Positions 42,788 to 53,371 are shown, numbered from the stretch's first letter. The stretch is 64,000 bases of DNA from Paenibacillus yonginensis (GCF_001685395.1 NZ_CP014167.1:1741501-1805500); one strand, 5' to 3'. Program-made: numbers and translations. Notes: generated by a model not told the origin, from the letters alone.

Positions 42788-44201
42788 CTAGTCTGCCTTT
42801 AGCTCCCCGACAAAACGTCCGGCCTGCCGGAAGTTTTCAATACGTCCGCTTCCGACCGCTGCACATAAGGCTGCTCCGACAGCCGCTTCCTCCGGCGAAG
42901 CACTGAGCCTCAGCGGCATGCCGAATATCGTCTCGGCTTTGGCGCGTAAGACCGGGTTGGAACGGAGCGCATTCCCGGAGCCGACCAATCTGTCGTAGGC
43001 CGCGGCTTGCAGCTGTTGCAGCTTGATTGCATAGGGCTTAAGTTCTTCGAGCATGCCCTTCAGGAAGGCGTGAGTCAAACTGGCCGGGCGGAAATTATCC
43101 AGCGATATATGCTCGATACTCCCCCGGACATTCGGGTTAGAGCGTGTGCCAAGAAACCAGGGCCGTACCGTCAACCCCTGCTCCTGCTCCGGGGCCTCTA
43201 CCAGGATCCGTTCCATCCAGGCGTACACCTCGCTGGCGTCCAGCGTTTTGCCGGTATAAGCTTCGATTACTTCCTGAAAAAACCTCTCCAGCAGAGCATA
43301 AGACTTGCCTCCGCTAAGTGCGGCTCCGACCATTAGTACGCCGCCGCCAGGATAAGGGCGCGCCTCCATTCCCTTTGGCGCCTGCGTCAAATTAGGAACA
43401 AAAGCAGAAAGCTGACTGCCCGTTCCGATGTTCAACAGCATCGTATGCTCCGGATCCGGAACACTGCCGAGGAAGCTAGCCTGATTATCTCCTAATGAAG
43501 CATACACGGGAATCCCTTCGCGGGTATGCCCGAGTTTTGTCCCGGATGGGACTACAGCTGGAAATACGGAACTATCCAATCCAGCTCCCGCTTTCCCGAT
43601 CTCCATCCCATCTAAAGCCTTCCGATCAAAAGATCCCAGTTCAGCGCTGTAACCGCCAATAGCTGCGGCCTGAGTCGCGTCCATTACAGGCGTAGTCTTC
43701 CCCGTTAATTTAGCTGCCACAAAATCAGCGATTGAGCACAGGGCTGCGGCCCCCCTCTGGAAGCAGTCCGCGCTCCACGTTATACACGTGCGTAACTAGC
43801 CCATAACCCGGGGCTACCCGGTACCCGGTTAGTTCGCTGATCCGCTCGGCGTACGTCCTATTTTCCCCGGGAACAAGCTGGGCTCCCCGTCCATCCTGCC
43901 ACGTATACAGCGGGCTAACCGCATCTCCAAACTCGTTCATATATACAATGCCGTGCATTTGTCCGGTTAATCCGATTCCCTCGATCTCCGGCTCCAGGCC
44001 GAGCAGTTCCTTAAGAATGCGCTCGGATTGTCTGTAAATAGCATTCGAATCCTGCAGCCGCTCCCCATTCTCTTGGCCCTGCAGGGAAGCTGAAGCCTGA
44101 TTGGCCGTAATCCGATGAACCACCTCCCGTCTGTTCAGGTCATAAATCAGACCGGTAATGGTTGTAGTCCCAATGTCTATTCCGATATAAGCTGATCCCA
44201 T
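42788..44201 (-). pseudogene. FGGY family carbohydrate kinase, interrupted by a one-base frameshift
   Basis: The N-terminal part (43725-44201) carries MGSAYIGIDIGTTTITGLIYD and GLTGQMHGIVYM; the second part (42788-43720) carries the LLNIGTGSQLSAF and GVLMVGAALSGGKSYALLE ATP-binding motifs. They are split at a run of six C (43750-43755 on the + strand). Removing one base gives a continuous reading EGAAALCSIADFVAAKLTG. Whole length would be ~470 residues, as in sedoheptulose/xylulose-type kinases. It is a pseudogene, a slippage-controlled gene or a sequencing error. GGAGGG precedes the start at 44201. Confidence 0.85.
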
Positions 44202-44421
44202 TTGTTTCCCTCCATTTTTTCTAAAACCGAATTTCATAACGAACCTTGTCATGCAAGGACAAAAGGAAATGAATGCGATTGCATTTTTGAACAAAACGTG
44301 TCTATTTCTATGGACGCGCTTTCATGAATAACATATACTAGTATTGAATTGAATCGCAAATATGAAGCCTGACGAATGAAATATGCAGCTTTGCTCCACA
44401 AACCCTGAGGAGGTACGATTC

Positions 44422-45747
44422 ATGAAAATAGCCGTGATCGGCGGAGGACTCGCCGGCTTAACCGCCGCAGCTTACTTGTCGGAACATCCCGACGTAGAAG
44501 GCGTTGTGTTTGAACGCAGCCCGCAGCTGGGCGGACGCGCATTTACGTATCAGAAATCCGGATTTACCCTGAATTACGGCGCACATGCCGTTTACGGAAT
44601 CGATCGCAACACCATTTCGCAAATGAAGCAGGAGCTTGGCCTGCAATTTGAAAGCAAGCAGGTGGATAAACGCCGTGTCGTTTACGCCAAAAACAACCAA
44701 TTGACCCTCGCTCCTCTCGATTTCATGAACATCATGAAGACTAACGTGTTATCGGCGATGGAGAAAGTCCGCTTTGTCGGCGAGGTCGCTGCTATCATTG
44801 CCAACATTCATCAATTAAAGAATTATCCGACGCTCGGCGAATATCTGGATCGTTCCCACGCTGCTGACGATGTCAAAGAGCTTTGGGAACATCTGGTCTG
44901 CTCCAATTTCTTTATTACGCCGGAGGAAGCCCGCAAAGTGCCTGGCACAGTGATTGCCGAATATTATCATAACCTTTTCCTCTCCTCCAAGCCAGTCAAC
45001 TACATCCTGGGAAGCTGGGCCGTTATAACCGATCAGCTGCAGCAGAAGATCGAATCGAGCGGACGTTGGAATATTTCAGTGAAAGAGCCGGTAGAATCGT
45101 TCCGCAAGGAAGGCAGCTCTCTTATTCTGAATACGAAGACCCGCGAGAATCTGGAATTTGATGCGGTTGTTTTTGCTATTCCAGTTCAGCAAGTCTGCAA
45201 AATAATGGAGGAGACCCCTTGGGAAACTTCACTCGCGCCTTATGCGGGCAACACCTCCACCGAAGTTCTGGTCTATGACGTCGGGTTCTCCAAAGTGGTG
45301 GCTCGTCCTTTCCATTATATCAGCGATATGGATAACAAAATGTTCATCAGCGACGTTTCGGCTACCGATCATACGGTGGTTCCCGAGAACGGCCAGCTGC
45401 TTCAGGGCATCGCTTACCTGAACGATCATTTCGAATCCGATGAAGAACGCAAAGCCTATATGGACAATAAAACCAGCAAAATGGAGGAACTGTTCGACCA
45501 GTTCTACCCAGGCTGGCGGGATTCCCTGGAGGTCAAACGCGTCTCCAAAAAAGCGATGGTCTCCAGCGTCAAGAACATCGCCTCCAATCAGCTTCTGCCA
45601 AACACATTGGCCGGCGTTCCGTTCTATTTCTGCGGCGACGGCTGCGTGGGCAAAGGCGAGCTGGCCGAAAGAGCTTTCTCCAGCGCCCGAAAGGTGGCCC
45701 AATCACTGCTGGCCAATTTGAACAAACCGGAAGCCTTATCCTCTTAG
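44422..45747 (+). CDS. FAD-dependent oxidoreductase (amine oxidase/phytoene desaturase-like)
   Basis: 441 residues. The dinucleotide-binding start MKIAVIGGGLAGLTAAAYL is followed by the ERSPQLGGRAFTYQKSGF motif of flavin amine oxidases and desaturases, and the C-terminal FAD motif FYFCGDGCVGKGELAERAFSSA is present. The substrate cannot be told. GAGGAGGT lies before the ATG at 44422. It stands alone, with a strong terminator after the stop. Confidence 0.88.
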   Translation: MKIAVIGGGLAGLTAAAYLSEHPDVEGVVFERSPQLGGRAFTYQKSGFTLNYGAHAVYGIDRNTISQMKQELGLQFESKQVDKRRVVYAKNNQLTLAPLDFMNIMKTNVLSAMEKVRFVGEVAAIIANIHQLKNYPTLGEYLDRSHAADDVKELWEHLVCSNFFITPEEARKVPGTVIAEYYHNLFLSSKPVNYILGSWAVITDQLQQKIESSGRWNISVKEPVESFRKEGSSLILNTKTRENLEFDAVVFAIPVQQVCKIMEETPWETSLAPYAGNTSTEVLVYDVGFSKVVARPFHYISDMDNKMFISDVSATDHTVVPENGQLLQGIAYLNDHFESDEERKAYMDNKTSKMEELFDQFYPGWRDSLEVKRVSKKAMVSSVKNIASNQLLPNTLAGVPFYFCGDGCVGKGELAERAFSSARKVAQSLLANLNKPEALSS

Positions 45748-45784
45748 CTTCTTCTTAGCCCCGGCTTCCCTCTTGAATACATGG

Positions 45785-45830
45785 AACAGCCCCGTAAGGA
45801 ACCGTATGGCTTCCTTCGGGGCTGTTTGTT
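45785..45830 (+). terminator. Rho-independent terminator of the FAD oxidoreductase gene
   Basis: AACAGCCCCG and CGGGGCTGTT with an inner AAGGAA/TTCCTT extension, followed by T-rich sequence. Confidence 0.85.
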
Positions 45831-45910
45831 TGGCTTGAACCTGTACAAAGCCGGATCCTCGCTTTCTTTCATGGCTACAACTGTAAATACAGCGGCTGGT
45901 TCATGCAGAC

Positions 45911-46321
45911 TTAATGGCTGCGGTGAATATCCGGGAACTGCCGGGCATATCCATGCACATGACGCCGAAAACCAAGATAACGGGTGCCTTGGAAGGTGAG
46001 ATTGCCCAAATCGCCTTCAGCGGTCTGTCCGTATTCTTCACCTTGAACCTCAAATTCAAGGCGGTCCCCGCTCTCTACTTCAAAAGTGATGTAATACCGG
46101 GTAACCGATCGGTGGGTATCCGAGTCGCTGCTGTGACGGTAGCTTACTTCGGTCCTTTTGCTTGTGACCGTTGTCAATACCGACAGTACCGGCTGGCGGT
46201 TATTCCGAACCCACCGGTAAATGCCGCTGCCTGCCGAAATGGCCAGAATGCCCACAATGACAATAATAAACACAGGAATAACGGAACCTGTCACGTCAAA
46301 CATTTCCAAACCGGTAAGCAT
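45911..46321 (-). CDS. DUF2500-type membrane protein
   Basis: About 136 residues: one membrane segment near the N-terminus (VIPVFIIVIVGILAISAGSGIYRW) and a beta-rich part with KRTEVSY, RYYITFEVESGDRLEFEV and LTFQGTRYLGF, the hallmark of DUF2500 proteins. Function is unknown. GGAGGGGAG precedes the ATG at 46321; the frame upstream to 46360 is unlikely to be used. Confidence 0.82.
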   Translation of the reverse strand: MLTGLEMFDVTGSVIPVFIIVIVGILAISAGSGIYRWVRNNRQPVLSVLTTVTSKRTEVSYRHSSDSDTHRSVTRYYITFEVESGDRLEFEVQGEEYGQTAEGDLGNLTFQGTRYLGFRRHVHGYARQFPDIHRSH

Positions 46322-46455
46322 GCCCACTCCCCTCCTTGGCTTCAAGAACGGCGAATTCACCTTTCTTCCCCGCTTGTTCTAAATATATGCGTTCCAAACC
46401 GAAACTTGATCTTCCCCTGTACAAGAATTGCGGCGTCTCGACCTTTTTACGCAAA

Positions 46456-46490
46456 AATAACCTTCCCCATGAGTCCTGGGGAAGGTTATT
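46456..46490. terminator. Rho-independent terminator
   Basis: AATAACCTTCCCC and GGGGAAGGTTATT form a perfect 13-bp stem with a 9-base loop, downstream of the small Cys-rich gene on the minus strand. Confidence 0.8.
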
Positions 46491-46522
46491 GGAAAACCGT
46501 AAAGCCGCTGCCGGCTTGCTGG

Positions 46523-46708
46523 TTAAGCATAATATTCCATCAACAGCTCTCTTGTTTCACCCGCTTCATCGTCTTCTTCAAGCAGGTTGTTGGCTGCCCA
46601 GCATTCTCTGCAGGCCTCTTCTGTCGTACATTCATGAGCGTCGGTGCAGGTGTAGCAGAATTGCAGCAGGTTACGGGTCGTTGTATTATCGAACAATTGG
46701 GTTTTCAT
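46523..46708 (-). CDS. Small Cys-rich protein of unknown function
   Basis: 61 residues with five Cys (CYTCTDAHECTTEEACRECW), an acidic tail and an AAGGAGTG site before the ATG. The Cys pattern suggests metal binding or disulfides. It has its own terminator downstream. The family is not recognised by name. Confidence 0.7.
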   Translation of the reverse strand: MKTQLFDNTTTRNLLQFCYTCTDAHECTTEEACRECWAANNLLEEDDEAGETRELLMEYYA

Positions 46709-47109
46709 GTTTATTCACTCCTTAAAGTGTGGGTTGTGGGGGTTCCTCTTTACAAGTTAAATATATCACAGGTCTTTCGGATGTTATGTGATTATTTTCA
46801 CAATACGCTGGTAAGATCGTAAATCTCCTACATAAAGGTAAACGAAGCTTAACAGCTTGCTTTGATATTTTAAAAGTCGAGTGGAATGGATGGATTTTAT
46901 GTACCCGCAGGGATAATAAAACCACCTCGTTCTTGTCAGCGAGGTGGTTGGAAACTTCACATACTGCATGGAGAATAGCTTCTTCCTTAGAGACTCCAAT
47001 CGCAGTTCCATTATTAGTTGAATATTTTTTTAAGAATTATATTCCATGCCATACTTGATACTAACTTCATCATTAAAATCCGGGCTCGTCAGAAATAAAG
47101 GATAAAAAT
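46709..47109. other. Intergenic stretch with one hairpin
   Basis: No gene recognised. AACCACCTCG/CGAGGTGGTT (46920-46949) forms a 10-bp stem followed by T-rich sequence on the minus strand, probably the terminator of the lipoprotein gene upstream on that strand. Confidence 0.5.
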
Positions 47110-48393
47110 TTATAGCATTTGCCAGCTAAGTCCGCCGTCTTGAGTAGACAGTAATCTTGAAGTTCTCTCTTGGCTATTCTGTACAAGCATCCAGCCATAT
47201 TTAGGTGAAATGAACTGAAGTTTAACCACTTCCGGATAATCATTCAGCGTAGAGGCCAGCCTCGCGCTTTGCGGCAGCGGTCTCCAGGTTTGTCCTTGAT
47301 CTATCGTATGGTAAAGCAGATGGCCCTGTAAGCTCCAGCCTTCCATTTCATCTACAAAAAACGGAGCAAGCCTGGCATTCACATCCGTTTGCCACGGCAG
47401 AGCGAAGTTGATAAATTGGAACTTTGCCGCCCCGTCTGACGTAAAGTATCCACTGTATTTGGAGCTGTCTCCTTTGGTGCAGCGTACCGGGATAAATCCG
47501 CTTTGGCCGCTTTCATCAAAGAAGCGGAGTTCCTCGGCTGTATAACTATCGCAATCGCCAAGCTCCTGCTTGTGAAAGAAGCTGTTCAGCGTCCAATGCT
47601 GCCCGCCGTCTTTGGTAGTATAAAGGTCGGGTTTCTTGATCTCCTGAATAAGCGCATACCCCTGTTGTTCGGTCGTAAACTCCATATCCGAGAAGTAGCC
47701 GTATTGCGGAAGACTGGTCAATGCTCCAGCCTGCCCCGAGCTGACGACTTCGTCTTTGGAAGCGGCCCAGGTTCTGCCGCCGTCATAAGTATTATAGATA
47801 AGTTTCTGCTGATTGCCAGGAGAGGTCGGACTGACCGCCATCAGCCAGCCTCGATCGGCACTGGCAAAATATATACTGCTTGGACTTATGCCTGATGGAA
47901 GCGATGAAATCTTCCAATTAAGGCCCCCGTCCTCCGTGTGAAGCAGGATTCCTCCCGTAGAGCCTTGGGCTTTGCGCATAATCCAGCCATGTCCTTGGTC
48001 CAGGAAAAACATTTCTTTGCCGTAACGAACCGGGCTCGGAAATTGGACCGTCGCAGCCGGTGAAATATTGGTCCATGTCTTGCCTTTGTCACTAGTCGTA
48101 TAAAGACGTAATTCTCCCCGGGTGATCCCCCAGGCAATGCCGGTCGTTTCCGTCATTAATTGAAAGTCAGTCAAACGTGTTTGAATCTGATATTTCTTCG
48201 TAGAATCAACCGCAGCCGCAGTATCCTCCGATTTGGCCGTTTCGGGGTTGACAACAGTGAGTACCTGGCCGTTCTCCTGATTGTCCTCTTCCTGCAGGGG
48301 AGCAGGTCCAGATGCTTTTTCTCTCGCTGTACAGGCAGACAACAGCGTACAGGCTGCAACCAGGACGATCATCATGTGCCGCCATTTACTCAT
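47110..48393 (-). CDS. Lipoprotein with BNR/YCF48-like beta-propeller repeats
   Basis: 427 residues. A lipoprotein signal (LVAACTLLSACTAR) is followed by an acidic linker and repeats of the form TSDKGKTWTNI, TEDGGLNWKI, TYDGGRTWAA, TKDGGQHWTL, TIDQGQTWRP and TQDGGLSW, the Asp-box/BNR pattern of a beta-propeller. It is surface-exposed. Such propellers bind sugars or assist assembly; the role here is not known. A polysaccharide deacetylase gene lies just upstream on the same strand. Confidence 0.85.
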   Translation of the reverse strand: MSKWRHMMIVLVAACTLLSACTAREKASGPAPLQEEDNQENGQVLTVVNPETAKSEDTAAAVDSTKKYQIQTRLTDFQLMTETTGIAWGITRGELRLYTTSDKGKTWTNISPAATVQFPSPVRYGKEMFFLDQGHGWIMRKAQGSTGGILLHTEDGGLNWKISSLPSGISPSSIYFASADRGWLMAVSPTSPGNQQKLIYNTYDGGRTWAASKDEVVSSGQAGALTSLPQYGYFSDMEFTTEQQGYALIQEIKKPDLYTTKDGGQHWTLNSFFHKQELGDCDSYTAEELRFFDESGQSGFIPVRCTKGDSSKYSGYFTSDGAAKFQFINFALPWQTDVNARLAPFFVDEMEGWSLQGHLLYHTIDQGQTWRPLPQSARLASTLNDYPEVVKLQFISPKYGWMLVQNSQERTSRLLSTQDGGLSWQML

Positions 48394-48477
48394 CTGTTCT
48401 GCCTCCTTTACTAAGATTATCTTCTATCATTATAAGAAAAAGTTTGAATGAAGTCCATGAAAGCGTAATCAAACCAG

Positions 48478-49509
48478 TCACAGCCGATCATCATGGGCAA
48501 AATTAACGACCAGGTGCTGCTCCGGTTTATAAACCGCAAAAGCGTAGCCTTTATGGTTCAGGTAAGCAATCACTTGAGGCAAAACCTGGACCGTCTGTTT
48601 CGTTTCATGCATTAAGATGACATTCAAATTGCCGTGCACCTGCCTTTTGATTTGACCGATCACCTTCTCAGGGTGGTTCTTATAGCTCCAGTCCTCGGAA
48701 TCGACGGTCCAATCCCACAGCTTGAAGCCGGCATTCACAATATCATCGCGGAACTGTTTGTCTATTTGCGGCGCGCTGCCGTATGGGGCACGGATCAGAT
48801 CCACGTCCCGGCCCGTTATTTTCTTGAACAAGGTTTGTTCCTGCTTGAATTCTTCGATGAAATTCGCTGAGCTCCCGCTCTTGTACAGCTTATTGTAATC
48901 GTGGGACATGCTGTGAAGCCCCACATAATGGCCCGCTTTCAGCAGGCGGTTCACCTGCTTCGGATACTTCTTCAAATTCCCGCCGATAGCGAAAAAGGTA
49001 GCATGAATATCGTTTTTCGCCAAAATAGCGGCAATTTGATCGCTGTAACGGCTGGGGCCATCATCAAATGTTAAATAAACGGTTTTAGTCTTGACCGACG
49101 AGGGGAGCACAGGCTGCAGGCCGGATGGCGATGTGGCCTGAACGTTAGTGCTGCTCGAAGCAGGCGGCTCCGTTGCAGTGCTAATGCTATTGGAAGCCGG
49201 CGGAGCTTGGTCCGGTTGATGTGTTGGTTCCGGAGTTGCTTTTGGTTCCCCGGCGCTTGGGCTCCCGCTCGATTCCTGCTCCTGAGCTGTTCCAGCTGTA
49301 TGTACAGGGCTTGATGAGGACGGCTGACTGCGGTTGGATCCCAATGCTGTCGAACTGACCGTCTTATCCCCTTTTGTCGTAGAATGTGTACTCGCCGTAT
49401 AGACGGATAAAGCTGCCAAAACGACTACCGCAGCTGCCAAGAAGGTATTGACTCTCCGCAAAGTAATCTTGCTGCGTCTTTTGTTCCCCTGTTTCCTTTG
49501 CTTCTCCAT
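48478..49509 (-). CDS. Polysaccharide deacetylase (NodB homology domain)
   Basis: 343 residues: an N-terminal membrane anchor (~20-40), a Ser/Pro/Thr-rich linker (~60-130) and a NodB domain with motif 1 TFDDGPS, the metal His pair in HSMSHDY, RAPYGS, WDWTVDSEDW and ILMHE. It should remove acetyl groups from a wall polymer such as peptidoglycan or chitin-like glycan. All catalytic residues are present, so it should be active. It sits outside the membrane, anchored by the N-terminal helix. Confidence 0.9.
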   Translation of the reverse strand: MEKQRKQGNKRRSKITLRRVNTFLAAAVVVLAALSVYTASTHSTTKGDKTVSSTALGSNRSQPSSSSPVHTAGTAQEQESSGSPSAGEPKATPEPTHQPDQAPPASNSISTATEPPASSSTNVQATSPSGLQPVLPSSVKTKTVYLTFDDGPSRYSDQIAAILAKNDIHATFFAIGGNLKKYPKQVNRLLKAGHYVGLHSMSHDYNKLYKSGSSANFIEEFKQEQTLFKKITGRDVDLIRAPYGSAPQIDKQFRDDIVNAGFKLWDWTVDSEDWSYKNHPEKVIGQIKRQVHGNLNVILMHETKQTVQVLPQVIAYLNHKGYAFAVYKPEQHLVVNFAHDDRL

Positions 49510-49862
49510 ACCTCACCCTTGCCTCTCTGCAATCAACTCTCTCTAGTAATACTAGGATAATATAAAAAGCTAGTGTGGAGCTTACAGAATGGTTAACCCG
49601 TGGTTACAAACTCATCATAATTTGGTGACAAGCAGGGAAGATTGTCTGATTATGGAAGTTCCTCAATTCTTAAATTCAAATCATCAAAAAGGAGGATATT
49701 GGAATGCGAACAATTGAGGTACAATAAGAAAAAAACAGGAAAGGAGCGCCAAACGGCAGTACATAAGGGCCATGGAGCCGTGGATGGAAATCCCGGCTAT
49801 TGGGGTAATATAAGGAAAAACCTGATTCCATTTTGAAGAGAGAAAGCAAAGGAGAATACAAA
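49510..49862. other. Intergenic region before ldh
   Basis: It holds the divergent starts of the deacetylase and ldh. Short open frames here lack good support. No Rex-type operator was recognised. Confidence 0.4.
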
Positions 49863-50792
49863 ATGACAAACACTGCTCAGCGCCCAAACCGGGTTGTCGT
49901 GATTGGAACGGGAGCCGTCGGGGCTACTACGGCTTATACTTTATTCCTGCGGGAACGGGCCTCTGAACTTGTGCTGATTGACGCGAATCATGAAAAAGCG
50001 CTCGGGGAAGCCCTCGACATGAATCATGGCCTTCCGTTTGCCGGGGGGGTCAAGCTGTGGGCCGGAGACTACAGCGACTGCAAAGACGCCGATATTATCG
50101 TCATTGCTGCAGGCTCCAACCAGCGGCCGGGTGAAACCCGCATCGATTTGCTCAAAAGAAATGCGGCGATCTTCGACGATATCATCCGCAATATTACAAA
50201 CTACAACGACCACGGCATTATTCTCGTGGCCACAAACCCAGTCGACATTTTATCCTATGTTTCGCTGAAGAAAAGCGGATTCCCGGCTAACCGCGTAATC
50301 GGCTCCGGCACGCTGCTCGACAGCGCTCGGTTCCGTTATTTGATCGGTCAGAACAAAAAAATCAATCCTCGCAGCATCCATGCTCACATCGTAGGCGAAC
50401 ACGGCGACTCCGAGCTGCCTTTATGGAGCTTGGCCAACGTGGCCGGTGTGGATCTAGAGATCGGTGAAGAGGATAAGGAAGATATCTTTAACCGGACTAA
50501 AAATGCCGCTTACGAAATCATCAACGCTAAAGGCTCTACCTCCTACGCTATCGCTTTGGCCCTAGACCGGATCATTGTTTCGATCCTGCAGGATGAAGGT
50601 TCCGTCTTGAATGTCTCCACCCTGTTGACCGACTATAACGGGGTTTCCGATGTTTATTTGGGCGTGCCAAGTATTGTGGACCGTTCAGGCGTCCGTGAAG
50701 TCCTTGATATTGAGCTAAACACGGAAGAACTTGAACGTTTCCAGGCTTCTGCCCGTAAATTAAAAGAACAAATCGCCAGCTTGGAGCTGTAA
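49863..50792 (+). CDS. ldh: L-lactate dehydrogenase
   Basis: About 309 residues. NAD-binding VVVIGTGAVGATTAYTL, substrate-loop SNQRPGETR (the Gln selects lactate over malate), the active-site VGEHGDSELP with His, and ARFRYLIG are typical of L-LDH. It reduces pyruvate to lactate in the cytoplasm, regenerating NAD+. The ATG at 49863 follows AAAGGAG; the frame extends ten codons upstream without support. A strong terminator follows. Confidence 0.94.
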   Translation: MTNTAQRPNRVVVIGTGAVGATTAYTLFLRERASELVLIDANHEKALGEALDMNHGLPFAGGVKLWAGDYSDCKDADIIVIAAGSNQRPGETRIDLLKRNAAIFDDIIRNITNYNDHGIILVATNPVDILSYVSLKKSGFPANRVIGSGTLLDSARFRYLIGQNKKINPRSIHAHIVGEHGDSELPLWSLANVAGVDLEIGEEDKEDIFNRTKNAAYEIINAKGSTSYAIALALDRIIVSILQDEGSVLNVSTLLTDYNGVSDVYLGVPSIVDRSGVREVLDIELNTEELERFQASARKLKEQIASLEL

Positions 50793-50821
50793 TACGGAGC
50801 TTTTACTCCGAACTGCGGTCG

Positions 50822-50866
50822 CAACAAATCCACCGCCCCCTCAAAGGGAAAGCGGTGGATTTGTTG
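50822..50866 (+). terminator. Terminator of ldh
   Basis: CAACAAATCCACCG and CGGTGGATTTGTTG form a perfect 14-bp stem. The T tail is short. The rest of 50867-51118 shows no gene. Confidence 0.75.
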
Positions 50867-51118
50867 ATTGGCAGTGAAAAGCCGGATGTAGGAGGCATTT
50901 TCGAAAATAATTAATATCATTAATTAATCGCTTCATGCCATTAACTATATTCCCTTGTGCCGACTGACACCGGGGATTGGCCGATGACGTTCAAAATAAT
51001 GAAAGGAAAATACGGATTTTAAAAATGTCTACCGCGATTAGTTTACATAATAATTATTAAGTTGACTAATGATTGGAATAATGTTGCTCGCTAACAGCTA
51101 ATGAACATGGAATCCCAT

Positions 51119-52225
51119 TTAATAAGGGATTCCGTCATCCGGTTTCTCCGTCTTCTTGTTGATCAATCGTTCAGCTACATCTTGGAAGGGCTCCGGCTGA
51201 AGCAGCTCCACTGGCGAGAAACCTTTATCGAACACAAACGAATCCCCTTCCAAGATAACGGCATACCGACCGTTTAATTTGGAGAAATGAATGGTGCCGC
51301 CAAAGTCAGCCAATTTGCCTTTCACCAGCGTATCCCCTATCCGGAATTTCAGCTCGATCTCCGGTTTGATTTCAATAATCCGTTCCGCGGCTTCGACAAC
51401 CTCGGCTGGCTCCCACTTCTCCTGAATATCCCTCTTTTCGCTTGCCGCCCACAGCTCAATTTCATGTTCTACCTGCTGGCGTTCCTCATGCGTTTCGTCC
51501 GGCCATTTGCTTTCGACAAATTGCTGGACGCAGCCCATGACATGATCGTTCACCATTTCCGGTATTGACTGCTCATAAGTGACAAACTTCAGGAAGTCTT
51601 CAAAATAGCGGGCATGCGAGGTCTGATGAATTTTCAGCTCCCAGTCGTCAACCATCCCTTCTTCCAGCATATAAGGATACATAATCGATTTCATGCTGCG
51701 CGCGCTGATGGCCATTTCGACCTGGTTGACGAGGCTGCGTTCATCCGAAATCCGCGCGATTTTCTGTTCAAAGTCACATTTCAGCAGGAATATAAACGGG
51801 TCCTCCGAATAATTCTCCAAAGTCGCCTGCACTGCAATCAAGGCGCCGCCCCGTACGGCGCTGGTGTCCAGGTAAGCCCGGACGACATCATCGCAGGCAT
51901 ATTGAAATTCCTGTTTGTCAGTAGCAGCCCGCATCCGGGCAAACATATTAAAATTCGGATTGCTGTCCAGCCCATAATCCGGTTCCACAATAAAGCGGCC
52001 AACCTTAGTCGGCGCATGCTCGACGGAGGGATTTTTCTCTACTTTACGTTTGGCGATCCGGTTAAACTCACCGCTCAGAAAGCGCTGAATCTCACTGTCG
52101 ATATACTCTTCTCCATCCAAGGTTTGAAAATGCTTGTACGATAAATTCGCGTTATTTCCCCCGCCATTCTCTTGGCCTTCCCCTTGAATTACAAAAAAAG
52201 ACAACATTTGAACCATAAACTTCAT
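51119..52225 (-). CDS. DUF3900-type protein of unknown function
   Basis: About 368 residues from the start MKFMVQMLSFFVIQGEG, chosen because AAAGGAG precedes it by eight bases. Conserved-looking parts are KHFQTLDGEEYIDSEIQRFLSGEF, GRFIVEPDYGLDSNPNF and a C-terminal beta part. It resembles the DUF3900 proteins of Bacilli as I recall them. No enzyme motif and no membrane segment are visible. Function is unknown. Confidence 0.65.
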   Translation of the reverse strand: MKFMVQMLSFFVIQGEGQENGGGNNANLSYKHFQTLDGEEYIDSEIQRFLSGEFNRIAKRKVEKNPSVEHAPTKVGRFIVEPDYGLDSNPNFNMFARMRAATDKQEFQYACDDVVRAYLDTSAVRGGALIAVQATLENYSEDPFIFLLKCDFEQKIARISDERSLVNQVEMAISARSMKSIMYPYMLEEGMVDDWELKIHQTSHARYFEDFLKFVTYEQSIPEMVNDHVMGCVQQFVESKWPDETHEERQQVEHEIELWAASEKRDIQEKWEPAEVVEAAERIIEIKPEIELKFRIGDTLVKGKLADFGGTIHFSKLNGRYAVILEGDSFVFDKGFSPVELLQPEPFQDVAERLINKKTEKPDDGIPY

Positions 52226-52410
52226 GCAGCAAACTCCTTTACTCATCTTCTGGTGTTTGTATGTTTAATGAGATAAATGATTAATAATATTAAAACAAAT
52301 AAAAATCTCCCCTATTTATCTCTTTGCCGGGCGTTCATCCCAAGGAGAGTTGGCTCTCCCGTCCTAAAAGTTAACATAATATTTATAATGTATACTTAAA
52401 GAGAGGAAGG

Positions 52411-53325
52411 TTATATCGAAATTCGCAGCTCCAGCTTGGCCATTGCTTCTTCTTTCTCGCGGCTGGTAATGTGAGTATATACCGTTGTCGTCTGGATCGA
52501 CGAGTGGCCCAGCAGTTCTTGAACCGTGCGGAGATCCGCGCCTCGCCGCAGCAGCATTGTGGCAAAAGAATGCCGCAGCTTATGGCTGGAATAAGCGATT
52601 TTCCGCGCCTCCGGCACCCCGGTTTGAAACCGCTCAAACGTATCAGCCGCAATCTGCTGGATGCAGCGGATGGACAATCTTTTCCCCTTCTGCGAAATAA
52701 ACATCGCTTCCTCTTTGCTTCTCCATGGACTTAAACGGCTGTCCAGCGCGGCCTCGAGAAAAGGCAGCACCGCTTCCGGAATTGGAATGACTCTCCATTT
52801 TCGGCCTTTCCCCAGCACACTTAACGTCTTCGCTTCGGGATTATAGTCCGATAGATTTAGCGCATTGACCTCTCCGACCCGCAGCCCCATGTACCCCATC
52901 AGCAGAAAAATCGCAATATTCCGCGTTTTGTATTTTCCGTCTATATGCTGAATAAACCGCTCAAGGCTATGCTCATCCAGGAAAACCGGAAGCCGATTTT
53001 TTTCCGTTTTGGACTTTTTGATTCCAGCCGCCGGATTGCCCTCCAGCACTTCCAGCTCATTCAGCGCCTTGAAGAAACAATGCACCGAAGCATGTTTCCG
53101 GTTGCGGGTCGCGTCTGAAACGCCTTTTTCCCGGACGGACGTCAGATAGCTGACGATATGCAGCCTTTTCACCCGCTCAAGCGGCTTGCCGTCCAGACTG
53201 TCCAGCAATTCGTAGACATCGCTTAAATAAGATTTCTGCGTATATTTTGTATACCCCGCATCCTTCATCCAGATCAGAAAAGCCTCCACCGCTTCTTCGT
53301 ATATTTCCGGGAGTTCTTTCATCAT
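52411..53325 (-). CDS. XerC/D-like tyrosine recombinase
   Basis: About 304 residues with a core-binding N-terminal part and a complete catalytic set: Arg in MGLRVGEV, Lys in GKGRKWR, His-x-x-Arg in SHKLRHSF, His in LLGHSS and the nucleophile Tyr in TVYTH. It should resolve or integrate DNA at a specific site. It has no recognisable extra IntI-specific insert, so it is not an integron integrase. No mobile element borders are seen around it. AGGAGGT precedes the ATG pair at 53325. Confidence 0.9.
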   Translation of the reverse strand: MMKELPEIYEEAVEAFLIWMKDAGYTKYTQKSYLSDVYELLDSLDGKPLERVKRLHIVSYLTSVREKGVSDATRNRKHASVHCFFKALNELEVLEGNPAAGIKKSKTEKNRLPVFLDEHSLERFIQHIDGKYKTRNIAIFLLMGYMGLRVGEVNALNLSDYNPEAKTLSVLGKGRKWRVIPIPEAVLPFLEAALDSRLSPWRSKEEAMFISQKGKRLSIRCIQQIAADTFERFQTGVPEARKIAYSSHKLRHSFATMLLRRGADLRTVQELLGHSSIQTTTVYTHITSREKEEAMAKLELRISI

Positions 53326-53371
53326 TAAGCCGACCTCCTGCCTGCATAACTGCCATACAAACAAAGCAAAA

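Noticed and set aside
45914-46822. 302-codon open frame on the + strand
   Set aside because: It overlaps the DUF2500 gene and the small Cys-rich gene, both of which have good starts on the other strand.
52411-53325. The tyrosine recombinase as the integron integrase
   Set aside because: It lies 36 kb away, looks like a XerC/D protein and shows no recognisable IntI-specific insert.
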